The notes beneath the pieces are model-generated. The model did no database searches. It saw only the letters and a list, made by a program, of their open reading frames with translations, and was not told the DNA's origin. A program made the translations under genes and the position numbers. A stretch of 64,000 nucleotides of DNA. It comes from Desmodesmus armatus (lineage: Eukaryota; Chlorophyta; Chlorophyceae; Sphaeropleales; Scenedesmaceae). Below, piece after piece: positions 1 through 24,000 of the stretch. The stretch's first letter is position 1. Each line of letters opens with the position of its first letter. The stretch covers positions 1-64,000 of the forward strand of contig VIIQ02000315.1 in the NCBI GenBank assembly GCA_007449985.2, read 5' to 3'.

Positions 1-45
1 AACTCGGAACTGCAGCACTGCCTTCCCCTTTCTCACCCCAAAGGG

Positions 46-910
46 TCAGGAGAGCCAGTGAGGACAGACCCTGCCACGTACCGCATAAATAGTGTAAACC
101 CTAAACCCTTGTAATCCAACCACCCAAAACCCACTCACACACCAACCACCCTCTGGCCCCCACAATCCTGTAGGGCAACTACTCCCCCCCCCCCCCCCCC
201 CCCCCCCCACCCCCCACACACCCACACACACACACACACCACACACACCACACACACACTGCATTCAGAGGACCACACCATTTCTCTTTGATCACGTATG
301 CAGCTGATGTCATTGGCAGATGGAGATCGTGCGTGGGGTCCCCCCCCCCCCCCCACACACACACTTCCCTGTTGGGAGAGCCAGTGGGGACAGACCCTGC
401 CACGTACCGCATAAACAGGAACATCGAGCTGCTCTTGACCCCCATTCCTGTGGGGCCAACTACTTTCTCCTCTCCCCCCCCCCCTCCCCCCCCCCCCCCC
501 ACACACACACACTGCCTGCATTCAGAGGACCGCACCATTTCCCTCTGATCACGTATGCAGCTGATGTCATTGGTAGATAGAAAACTGTGTGGTGTCCGCC
601 CCCTCCCCCCCCCCCCCCCCACACACACACATGACATGCACTTGAAGGTTGTAACTCATGTGTTGAACACAGGGTGAAGCATGCCCTGATGGACTGCACT
701 GCTGGGCCTCTCTGCTGGGTACTGCAGACACAGTAAACAGGAGCTGCCTCAGTCACCTTGAGCATTGCCCCCCCTCGGGCCTCTGCTGCATTCCGCATAC
801 ACATTGAACTGCATTCCACCTCTTTGCCCCGCCGCCCCCCCCCCCCCCCCGCCTCTGCTGCGTACCGCATACACAGTGAACAGGGAGCTGCTCCAGTCCT
901 CCTCTGGGCT

Positions 911-945
<35 letters not shown>

Positions 946-1080
946 TTTCCCCTGGGGCTCTCCGATGTACCACATACACAGCGATCTGCATTCCCCCCCG
1001 CCCCCCCCCCTTCTTTAGGGCTCTGCTGCGTACCGCATCCTTAGTGAACAGGGAGCTGCTCCAGTCACCTTGAGCATTGT
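46..1080 (-). repeat. Donor-type exon echo array behind the left terminal exon
   Basis: Read on the minus strand, this stretch repeatedly copies the last 30-45 bases of the exon at 1131-1349 (the part encoding SSLFTVYAV) together with its GTACGTAG-like donor. Copies lie near 1021-1070, 965-990, 855-900, 725-780 and 395-440, separated by long C runs on the plus strand (G runs in the sense direction). Between 49 and 590 there is also a higher-order repeat of about 260-330 bp: the segments at 49-100 and 372-430 match, as do 270-325 and 527-590. No continuing coding exon was identified here. Confidence 0.8.
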
Positions 1081-1130
1081 GCCCCCCCCCCCCCCCCACA
1101 CACACACACACCCTGGCCTCTCCTACGTAC

Positions 1131-1349
1131 CGCATACACAGTGAACAGGGAGCTGCTCCAGTCCTCGTCAGGGTTGCTCCACCTGTATATTGCTGCTCCC
1201 ATCACTGTCACCATCACACCGAATCCCAGCAGCATTCCCAACCGAAGTTTGAAGTTTGTAGCTGACTTGGCCCTCCATCGAGCCAGCCAGCGTGCATAGC
1301 GCTTCTGAAGCACCGACAGCACCGATAAAAGGGATGCTACCTGCACCAT
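1131..1349 (-). CDS. First exon of a membrane protein gene (left inverted copy), partial
   Basis: The exon starts at ATG 1349 and ends at a GTACGTAG donor after 1131; it is 219 bp, exactly 73 codons. The peptide has a basic N-terminal stretch rich in Arg/Lys/Trp (RYARWLARWRAK), then one hydrophobic segment (LGMLLGFGVMVTVMGAAIY) and then WSNPDEDWSSSLFTVYAV. The rest of the gene leaves the window to the left. A nearly identical exon in opposite orientation lies at 63138-63356: I count about 11 base differences, only one of them changing the protein (Asp/Glu). The helix followed by a W-rich extracellular-type turn resembles the start of CASTOR/POLLUX-type ion channels, but that is only a guess; no diagnostic pore is visible. 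Confidence 0.7.
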
Positions 1350-1524
1350 GCTGACCAGACGCAGCTGTGATCGTTCGCAGCTGGGTGAATGTTTTGAAGG
1401 AATGATCTATCAGACTGATCTTCTGGGTGTGACTAGCAGCAGAGGCAGGCCTTGGTGGATCCTTGCTGCTGCACTTTGCTGTTCCTGCAAGTCGAGCAGG
1501 CCCGGTACGTCACTTGTTTGAACA
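1131..1524 (-). repeat. Left arm of a long-range inverted duplication
   Basis: The reverse complement of this segment aligns with 63008-63356. The match covers the coding exon and roughly 175 bp of upstream sequence (the GTGACGTACCGGGCCTGC block is shared). The right copy lacks about 70 bp in the 5' flank. Similarity ends abruptly beyond 1524. Confidence 0.85.
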
Positions 1525-2835
1525 GCTTAGGTTGGAACGATTTCCGATGATGTGTTGCCGCTCAGATTGATACGCAGCTCCTGAAGAGAAGCACAGAGCG
1601 AGTGACACGACTTGGATCACCAAGGTGGAATGAATACGTATGCCACTCGGTATCACGCCATATTGGACAGCTGTAAGGTTGGTAAATTGCTGGTGATGCC
1701 GCTGCAGCATTCCCTCTTCTTGTGGGCGAGACACCCAAAGTGCCAACAACGGTAAAACTTAGAACAATTATGCCAGCACGCAAACGCGCCCAAAAGACAA
1801 GAAATGGTTTCGCAACCCCCGACACGAAGTACAGAGGCGCGCACTGCACCAACACGCCGTGCCCGGCATCGCTACCTGCTAGATTGGACAGATCTCAGCT
1901 GCAACAGCCTGTGCAGCCATCCGATTCGGCTGATAACCGCAAATCAGTGCAGAAGCAGCAGCTGATAGAAAGGACACGAGCCACATGCCTGTAGGGCACA
2001 GCCATGCATGCGCAACCAGCAGACTTCACACAGCACAGCACACAGCAGGCATGCTTGCTTTTGCGCTTGCGCAGGAAACTTTTGGCTGAGATACACACAC
2101 CACACATCACACATCGCACCATCCATAGGCACACAGCAGCATCACACACCTGCACACCAGGCACAAGACACCGCCTGAAAAATGCAGAACCAACGAATTG
2201 ATGAACGCAGTCTTCACACATCCCTCACATCCCGTCACCCCCAGCAACGCCAACCAAGCAAACTTTGCTTAAGCACGCAACACCCCGCTCACCCACCCTC
2301 TCCCTCCCAAGGGTTTGGGGTGAGGAAGAGAGGGGGGGGGGGGGGGGAGGCACCCTATACCCTACACCCTAAACCTGACACCCCCCCCCCCCCCCCCCTC
2401 ACATCTCATCATCCAGAGCTTGGTAATCCGCATGCTTTGCCCCCTGCCGCCCCTCAGCCTTCCTGATAACCAGCAGGCCTTACACAGCACAGCACACAGC
2501 AGGCATGCTTACATTTGCGCTGGCGCAAAACGGCCACCAAGGAAAGCATACATCCTTCACATCTCGTCATCCAAAGCTTGGTAATCCGCATACTTTGCCC
2601 CCTGCCGCCCCTCCGCCGTCGTAGCAAACCAGCCTCAGGACTCGCATTCATATCCCCTCAGCCTTCTGCTGTTTTGGGTCCGCATCATACCTGCTCTTCC
2701 GCTGCCGCCCGCTCTGCTGCGCCACCCCCCACCCCCTGCACAGTAACCGCTGCTGCCCCCGCGCTCTGCAAATGCATCCGCGGCCGTGCCCGCCTGCTAA
2801 CCGCACCGCTGGCACCCTTCCCGGCCGCGAGGGGT
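1525..2835. other. Intergenic: TAF8 3' flank and upstream region of the left terminal gene
   Basis: No convincing gene. It holds two direct repeat pairs, 2022-2083 with 2469-2530 and 2397-2465 with 2549-2620, a G run around 2331-2348 and a C run around 2381-2398. The repeats read like duplicated 3' ends of the TAF8 transcript, matching the echo behaviour elsewhere in the window. Confidence 0.6.
2473..2513 (-). terminator. Candidate TGTAA poly(A) signals of TAF8
   Basis: Two TTACA pentamers on the plus strand (TGTAA in the sense direction of TAF8) lie about 320-365 bp downstream of the TAF8 stop codon. TGTAA is the usual chlorophyte polyadenylation signal. A pentamer is weak evidence on its own. 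Confidence 0.35.
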
Positions 2836-3932
2836 CTATCCCAAACCGCAGAAGCTCCGTCCTGCAGCCCCTGCAGGCCCTATCAAGTCCCCCGCCGCTG
2901 CTGCTGCTGCTGCTGCTGCAGGTCGGACTGAGGTCCACACAAGCCACGTCTGTGCAGGGTCAGCAGCAGCAGGCACAGCAGCAGCATCTCCCCCGTCGAT
3001 ATCCATCCCCTCCCCACCCTCCTCCTCAATTATGACGTCATGGTCCTCCACCCCATTCCCAGCACCGCCGCAGCAGCCGCTGCCGCCTGCTGCTGCCGCT
3101 GCTGCCGCCGAGCCGCCGCTTTCCTCGCTGCTTAAACCCTGCAGCCGCTCAGCATGCTGTTCCAAAAGCTCGGGTGGTATCACACTGCTGAAGGCTTTCA
3201 GCACAGCAGCACCCTCAAACAAGGCATCTTCTTCTTCCTCTGCTTCATTTCCATCCCCAGCCGCCATTGCTGCCAGCGGCGGCTGCTGCCAGCCGCCACT
3301 GCTGCCGGCAGCACTGGCGGCAGCAATGGCATCCTTACCTAAGCCCCGCCCTGCAAGCTACTGCTGAGCAGCCCATTGGTCTGAGGTTTCTGACCACCAC
3401 CACAGCAGCAGCAGCTGCTGCTGCCGAGAGGGCCAGCAGCAGCAGCAGCAGCAGCAGCTCTGCATCGCCTAGCTGAACGTCTCCAGCTGCGCAGCAGCGC
3501 TGCCAGGGTTGCAGCTGGCATCTGCAGCTGCTCGACTGCTGTGTGCCGCCAAAATGGGTTGCTGTCTGGCTGGCTGCTGACCTTGGAGCTGATGCGCTGG
3601 TGCAGCTTGTGCAGGGCTGCTTCCGACTTCTGTTTGGCTTCTAGCATGCTCTGTTGACAGCAGCAGCAGCAGCAGCAGCGGAGTTTGGAGCAAGCAGAGG
3701 TGGTGCAGAGCACTAGGTAAACATGTCACGCATGGGGCAGGCACCACCTTGAACACTTCGTACACGTCGGTTGCTATGACAACCATCCTTCAGCCTGGTC
3801 CGACTTGATGGCTTGCTGGCTGACTGCCATGTATTGCAGTACCCCTGCACATGGTCTTAACCCATAAGCTTGATGTAGCTCCTCAACCATCTGCCTGGTT
3901 GACTCTCAAGTCTGCTCAGAACCCCCGCCATG

Positions 3933-3967
<35 letters not shown>

Positions 3968-5850
3968 ACACACACACGTATTCCCGTCGCCAGACCTCAA
4001 CCCGTCGCCAGACCTCAAACAACACCCTGTACCCCCTGCTGCTGGTGATGCTCTGTGCAAACATGCAGCTCATATCCTAAGCAGTACAGCCGACTGTTCA
4101 CCTGCCCTCCCTGTGCCCTCACCCCTTGCCAGACCTGCTGAGGACCCATCAAAAGCCTCAATCATATAGCCTATATGTTGCCCTGTGACAGGCACCCACC
4201 TGCCGCTGCTTGTGGAGGTCTGTCAGATGCCCCGTGTATGCCGGCGTGTACGGTGCTGGTAGGTGCGGAGTTTGAGACGTAGGATGAATGCCTACAGACT
4301 CTTCACCCCATTGCACGTCCACCAAGTTTCCCCAGTACCCTCCATGACTTACCCTGGGCCCACCCAGCCCCTCCCTGCACCTCAATCCAACCTGTACCTA
4401 AACCAAAACCCAAATCGTGGACGCACCTGCCGCTGCTTGTGGGGGTCTGTTTGGTGCCCCGTGTATGCCGCGTGTGCTGGTAGGTGTGGGGGTCCGAAAC
4501 GCCGGCAGGAACGGCGGATGTGGCTGGGGGGTGGTGGCTGATCCTTCTGCTCTGCAAATGTTGCCGGCAGCGGCCGCTGCCTGTGCACTGGATACTGCGC
4601 CAACGTGTGCGCGAAAGGCACGTCTGTGCCTGTGGCAGGAGCAACACACAGGAACACGGCGGACGAGCAAGTCACGAAACATGGAGGGTGAACGGTATGA
4701 GGAGAGTAGTATGACACACAAAGAGTGACGTGTTTTTGTCTGTGAATGTCTGCAAGAAGGGGGATCTGCGGCGCGTGAGGGGGGGGGTCCTCCTGCGGAT
4801 GGTGCCGGCAGCGGCTGCTGCCTGTGCACTGGATACTGCGCATTGCCCTTCCCAGGATATATGTGTATTGTTCTTCCCGCATAGAGCGCCTGCTGCCTGG
4901 GTCGCTGGTGCTTGCCCCATTGTCTGTACAACCACGTCATGTGGGTGGCCAGCCAGTGAGCCCCCCGCCCCCCTCGCTACTTGAAAAGAAACGCCAACCG
5001 GCATCATGCATCCCTCCTGCAGCTGCACTGCCACACATACGCCCTCGTGTACCGACCGTTCTGGCTGCAGCCGGCTGGTGCTGAGTGTGAGGTGCAGGAG
5101 TGACGAGCATGAGACATGGGGAGGTTTGCTGCCAGGTGCAAGCATACTGCAGGTGCTGAGGAGGGAGGAGGGCATCTCTGATACCCCCCCCCCCCCCCAA
5201 ATCACACACAAGCCTGCAACCCCCTATCTTCCAAGTGTCTTACACACCTTCCTTGGATGGTGGAATGGTTGATTCATTGGCGGATGCACTCCCTGTGCCT
5301 ACACCCACAGTGTGTCACACTGCTTTTACACACGCACCAGCTCTAGCCTGCACAACGAACACATTCCACTATGTATGCAGACGATCCCCAACTGCGCTGT
5401 CAAGCTGTCAAGCCCAGCCTCAGCGATGGTAGCTGGTCAACATACTGCAGCTGCTTGTTGGCCCTTTGGGGCACCCTCATGAGACCTTGGCTTGCTGCTA
5501 CTACTGCTGAGACTTAGGATCCCCTCCCACAAGTACTGTACTGTACTGTTTGTCGCGCTGCGCAGAGGCAGCTCCCACACCGGCGGTCCTACCTGCAGCT
5601 GCATGTGCTGGTTCAGGTCCCCGGCGTTACTCCGAGGTCCTCCAACGCCAGCAGCACGTCTGACAAGTTTGTCTGGCTGCGTCCTGCGAGTTCTGCATAG
5701 CTGTGGCTGCCGGAGCAGACGGTTGCAAGGTAGCGCAGCAGCAAATCTCCCAGGATCTCCACTGCCGAGTCCTGACAGGCATCGAAGCCTGTTGCTTCTG
5801 CGATCTGGCTGCCACTACTCGCGAATGTGGCGGGAAAAGTCCTCAGCCAT
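2836..5850 (-). CDS. TAF8: Transcription initiation factor TFIID subunit 8
   Basis: TAF8 pairs with TAF10 in the TFIID lobe through an N-terminal histone fold. Exon 1 (5593-5850, candidate ATG 5850) encodes the BTP histone fold, recognisable by QIAEATGFDACQDSAVEIL, SHSYAELAGRSQTNLSDVL and ALEDLG. An exon at 4427-4623 gives VPFAHTLAQYPVHRQRPLP and then the TAF8 signature region. Exons 3479-3650 (SMLEAKQKSEAALHKLHQRI, SNPF) and 2836-3350 (acidic, Ala-rich C-terminus ending at 2836) complete it. The exon between 5593 and 4623 was not found. The frame is disturbed by single-base changes: near 5837 after MAEDFSRHIRE, near 5622 after ALEDLG, and three times in the HIPPFLPAFPDPHTY motif. The gene is head to head with SF3A3. 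Family assignment is firm, exon limits less so. Confidence 0.82.
3930..3967 (-). repeat. Long C run (sense G run) in a TAF8 intron
   Basis: An uninterrupted C tract followed by ACACACAC, on the plus strand. On the sense strand it is a G run within the intron between the exons at 4427-4623 and 3479-3650. Another shorter tract is at about 5185-5200. Confidence 0.85.
4200..4300 (-). repeat. Donor-type echo of the TAF8 proline-rich exon
   Basis: Minus-strand sequence repeats the end of exon 4427-4623: a diverged PHTYQ segment, then AYTGHLTDLHKQRQ and an intact GTGGGT donor at 4199. This copy still has the CCG that is shortened to CG in the main exon. Confidence 0.75.
4799..4862 (-). repeat. Acceptor-side echo of the TAF8 proline-rich exon
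   Basis: Upstream (in sense) of exon 4427-4623, this stretch repeats the GCGCAGTATCCAGTG...CCGCTGCCGGCA part of that exon with small differences. Confidence 0.65.
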
Positions 5851-6415
5851 GCTGGCAGTGCTGGTGCTGTGTGGGGCTCAGGGCTGACAGTGCTGCATCA
5901 GACTGCAGGCACCCAGAGCCTTGGACAGGCCGGGAAAATTTGAAAAGCAATCCAAAGATGGAGTTAAGCAATTTAGGACAGCAGATACAGCCACCAGCCA
6001 CCAACAAGATGATCAGCAGTGGACAACTTTCAAACCGATGCAGCACCTTCGTGAGTCTGGGGTGGCGCAGTTGTTCTGGTTATGGCAGTAGTAAATGATG
6101 GTGATGATGGGTCATGTGCTCGCCATGCCAATGCCTCTTTATGTCAATGACGCTTCGTCTGCAACGGACTGCTGCATGACCCGCAAATGTACACATACAC
6201 ATGTAAAGCATTACGTCAGGATCATTAAGCGCTAACTGCTTGCCTGCAAAGTTCGAAAGCTCATCACAGATCAAGCAGCAGCAGCACCCAGCTGGGTCAT
6301 CAAAATCAGACGCACGTGCTCCTGCAGCCATCGCATGGCTTGTAGAGCTGAAACTTGAAGCTGTTGCAGGGCCTGCAAGGCCGTTAGCTCATAGACAGGA
6401 CCTGGAGCTGCAACC
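5851..6415. promoter_or_regulatory. Bidirectional promoter between TAF8 and SF3A3
   Basis: The start codons of TAF8 (5850, minus) and SF3A3 (6416, plus) lie 565 bp apart and point away from each other, so both promoters must sit here. No TATA box or known element was recognised. The pairing of a TFIID subunit with a U2 snRNP subunit suggests co-expression of housekeeping nuclear genes; that is inference. Confidence 0.6.
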
Positions 6416-19675
<13,260 letters not shown>

Positions 19676-20300
19676 GCAGCAGCAGCAGCAGCAGCGCACT
19701 GCGGTGATGGCGGCAGCAGCGGCAGCGGCAGCAACGGCGGTGACGCCAAGGCCTGCTGTGAGCAGCTGCGGGTGCAGCAGCAGCAGCAGCAGCAGGCGTG
19801 TCTACGAGGACCTGCGGAGACAGGGACTGCTGTAAGCAGCAGCAGCAGCATGTGCAAGTGCAGCAGCGCATGGCGGTGTCGTAGGGACTGCTGTGAGCTG
19901 CTGCGGGTGCAGCAGCAGCAGGCGCGTCTTCGAGGACCTGCAGAGACAGGGCCTGCTGTGAACAGCAGCAGCTGCAGCAGCAAGTGCAGCGGACGGCGGT
20001 GTCGTAGGGAGCGCTGTGAGCTGCTGCTGCAACAGCAGCAGCACGCATGCAGGGCGTTGGTGACGGCAGGGCCTGTGAGCAGCAGCAAATGTGTGAGCAG
20101 CACATGCAGCATGTACAGCTGAGGCAGCAGCAGCAGCTGTATGTGCAGGGTTGCTTGATGCAGCACCAGCAGTAGCAGCAGCCGCAGCACGCACGTAAGC
20201 AGGGACCTGGGGGAACAGGGCTGCTGTGAGCGGCAGCTGTATGTGCAGGGTTGCTGATGCAGCAGCAGCAGCAGCAGCAGGCTTGGCTGGAGGTCAGTTG
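19676..20300 (+). repeat. SF3A3 3' flank with echoes of the last coding segment
   Basis: After the stop codon, the sequence encoding RVYEDLRRQGLL plus stop is repeated at 19792-19835 (ending in TAA) and 19915-19965 (ending in TGA), with smaller scraps between. They are embedded in CAG-rich sequence. Echoing therefore also affects the end of the last exon, where no splice site is present. Confidence 0.8.
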
Positions 20301-21003
20301 GTGCCATACAGCCCTGGAACGGGGCCGTCAGCAGCAGCCATAGCTGCAGCAGCAGACGTTGTTGTGGCAGCGGTTTAGGTTGTTGTAGCTGCAGCGGTTT
20401 AGCAACTGCTGGGCCGTGCAGCAGCTGGTGCAGCTGATTCCAGCAGCAGTCTGGCCAGCAAACCACAGCTGTTGTTGCAGCAGTGGCTGACATGTATTGA
20501 GGACTTGCCACACACGAGTATATGTTCTGGCATAGTGCTATCAGTTGCTTGTTTTGTGGATGCTGCTGCTGCAGCTGCTGGGCTGTCTTGCTAGCCTGTA
20601 CATGTCCTGTGCCTTTTGAAACGTTTTGGGTGCTGCCAGAGGCGCACTGTTTCTGCACATAACAGCTTTGGCAACCCTCATAGCGGTGTTGAGCATTCTT
20701 GAACATCACTTTTTTCCTGTCAGAATCAGAGCCAAGCTGGAGTTCAGTCCTCACCTCCCAGGGAGTGAGGTGTTGACCATGTGTGTGACAATGATCACGA
20801 GTGGGGCACCGTGCACCCGTCCAAAAGCTTGACTACTTGACTTTGTCGATTTCAGACACGAGGCACGCTGGTTGCTGTCAACTTGCAAGATCGCCGGGAC
20901 TGTCGAAAGTCTTGATAGGCCCGTCAAGGCTACGCAACATCCCAAAAGAACAAACTCAATATTCATCGTCCTTTGATCAGGCATTCGAGCAGCACAGAGC
21001 GCC
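20301..21003. other. Intergenic between SF3A3 and the molybdate transporter
   Basis: Complex sequence with scattered GCAGC repeats at its left end. No gene or repeat family was recognised; the transporter promoter must lie in its right part. Confidence 0.5.
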
Positions 21004-24000
21004 ATGGAGGACGCCTTTTACTGGATCGTGTTTGCTGCTTTCTGTATGCCGGTGATAGCTCTGGTGTGGAACCAAGGGGTGGGCAGCTTGGTGGAAGACA
21101 CAGTAGCATCAAGAGCGTTCCGCAACAACTACCTGCTGGTGTACTGCTTCCAAATGCGTGAGTGCTGGGCCTGAAACAGCAGTGTCCTGTTTCTGTCAGC
21201 GATCTGTGGCCCCCAGCCTGCAGCAGCAGCTTGAGGGTGTGCATCGTCATAACATATCGTGTTTTTTCCGGACACTGCACACCTCAGCAGCTGTTGCAAG
21301 GCTGTAAGCTGTAAGCTGTTGATATGTCCTGATCAGGCAGGCACCAAACTCCCACCAACTGACTTGACTGTTGACAACCGCTCTTTGCTGCCTTTGTGCC
21401 CCTCCTCTGCTGCTTTGTTCTGCATGCTGCTGCACAGTGGGAGACTGGCTACAGGGTCCTTATGTATACGCGCTGTATGAAAAGTATGGTTATTCACCAG
21501 CACAGATTGGGCAGCTATTCATCGCTGGGTTTGGGTCCTCCCTTGTGGTGGGGACCTTCATTGGAGCACTGGCAGACAGACTGTGAGTATTGGCGTTGGG
21601 TTTTGGGGGGGGGGGAGCGGTGTCTGAGAGGGGGGGGGGAGGTAGAAGTAGGTGTTCTGAGCAACAAGCCAGCCGGCAGTCTTGGTGGTGGGCACCTTCA
21701 TTGGAGCACTGGCAGACAGACTGTGAGTATTCTAGCTGGGAGGGGGGGGGGGGGGGGGGGGGGGGGTGGCAGGGGGGGGGGGTTCAGCAACATGTTGCAA
21801 CCAGCCAGCCAGCCAGCCAGCATACTAGCAGTGGTATGGGGGGCCAGCAGTACTAGCAACGTACTACCCCATAGCAAGAGAGTTTGCGTTTGACTTTTCA
21901 CCATTACAGATCGGCTTTTAGCCTTTCTGGTGGTGGGGACCTTCATTGGAGCACTGGCAGACAGACTGTGAGTCATGTCGCTGGGGTTTGGGAGGGGGAT
22001 GTGTCGGGGGAGGGGGGGAGTGTGTCGGGGGAGGGGGGGAGGGTAGAACTAGGCGTTCCGAGCAACCAGCCAGCCAGCAATTGTGGTGGTGGGAACCTTC
22101 ATTGGAGCACTGGCAGACAGACTGTGAATGCTGCCGCGGGGGGGGAGGGGTGGTGTGGAAGTGGGTGTTTTCAGGGACCGTTGCAACCAGCCAGCTAGCT
22201 AGTATACTAGCAGTGGTATGGGGGGCCAGCAGTACTAGCAATGTGCTACCGCCATGGCAAACAGATTATGGCTTCGCCTGTTCACCAGCACAGACCGGCT
22301 TTGGGTCCTCCCTTGTGGTCGAACCTTCGTCGGAGCACTAGCAGACAGACTGTGAGTACTGGCGTTGGGTAGGGGGAGGGAGGGGGGAGTGGTGGTCCAC
22401 CCACTCAGTGTGGCCAGCCAGCAGTCACTTCCATTGGCCAGCAGCGACAGCAGGGACAGTGTGCTGGGCTCGGCTCTGCAGGAACATGCAACGCCGACGC
22501 TGCAGCTGTTGGGCAAGAGCTGAGGCAGCTGAAGACGTCCAAGATTATAATGGCGGCAGCTGGCGCGGGGGCCTCCCGTTTAGTACTTAGCGTACTTACC
22601 GTTTATCACAAACTCCGTCTTTCAACACACATCTTCAATGGAGTGACCTTGACTTGAGAGGCTGGAGTAAGCAAAAGGGGATGGCAGCCCTTGAGCCTCC
22701 TTTCCTCTGGTGCCTCCTCTTATCCAGTGCAAAGCTTTGTCCTCAACACTGCGCCTTTCACATGTGTACCGCAGGGGTCGCCGCACAGCTGGTCTAGCGT
22801 ATGTGATCACGTACAGCCTGAGCTGCTGCACCAAGCACAGCCCCAACTTCTGGGTGCTCATGTTGGGCGCGTCCTGGGAGGCATTGCCACGTCACTGCTG
22901 TACAGCGCCTTCGAGTCGTGGCTGGTGGCAGAGCACTTCAAACACGGCTTCTCAGGTGGGGTTTATGGTGGGGGGGGGAGATTTGTGTGGGTGGGTGTGT
23001 GGGGAGGGGGGGGGGCAGCACAAGGACAACTCTGTGCACGTGGGTGGTGTGAACAGCGAGAGCAGGGGAGAATTGCAAGGGCTTGAGTCGTGGTTGGTGG
23101 CGGAACACTTCAAACACGGCTTCTCAGGTGGGTCTGTGGGGGAGGGGGGTGACTTGTGTGTGTGTCGACAGAGGTTGTGTGTGTGTCGACAGAGGGAGTA
23201 CTTGGATACATGCAAGCTCACTAAGACTGTGTGTCGACAGAGAGACTGCATGCGTGCACATGCATGCTGGCTAGCAGTCATCCGACAAGGATAGTCAAAC
23301 AATGACGCTAGTACGGAAAACCAGGGTGATCCCTGCATCAAAGCTTTCGTTAGAGCGAGGTAATAAGGAAGGCGTTCACCTGGTTGTGTTCTTGCGCTTA
23401 CGACAGTCTACTGTGTGTGTGGGGGGGGGGGGTTAAAGAGGCGTACGGGGAGGGGGGGGGAGGCCTAAACCCTGAACCAGACATTTGCCTGGGCGGTTTC
23501 ATGGGCAACGGCCTGATGGCAATCCTTGCCGGATTCATCCTTGCTGAATTTCGAAAGATTTTCTTTTGGAACAAATGGACCTCGGCTGTGTGACGGCCCC
23601 TCTTCCACCCTCTGAACTGCCGCCTACAAGAATGTTTGGCCACTCGGATTTGCATGCGCACCGTAGTTCACCATCCTAAATGTTGCTTTTTGCTTTGTTG
23701 CTGTGTTGTGCACTGCAGAGCAAGCCCTGAACCAGACATTCGCGTGGGCAGTGTTCATGGGCAACGGCCTCATGGCAATCCTTGCCGGATTCATCGGAGA
23801 CGGCCTTGTGGAAAAATTGGGTCTTGGACGCGTGGCGCCCTTCGATGCCGCAATCGTGTTCATGCTGATAGGAGGGGCCATCATGATGGCGACTTGGCCG
23901 GAAACTATGGAGACTCAGGCAGCAAAAACCTGAGTCAGCAGTTTGAGAAGGCGTGGCATGCCATCACCCAGGTATGTGGGGGGGGGGGCAAGGAAGGGGG

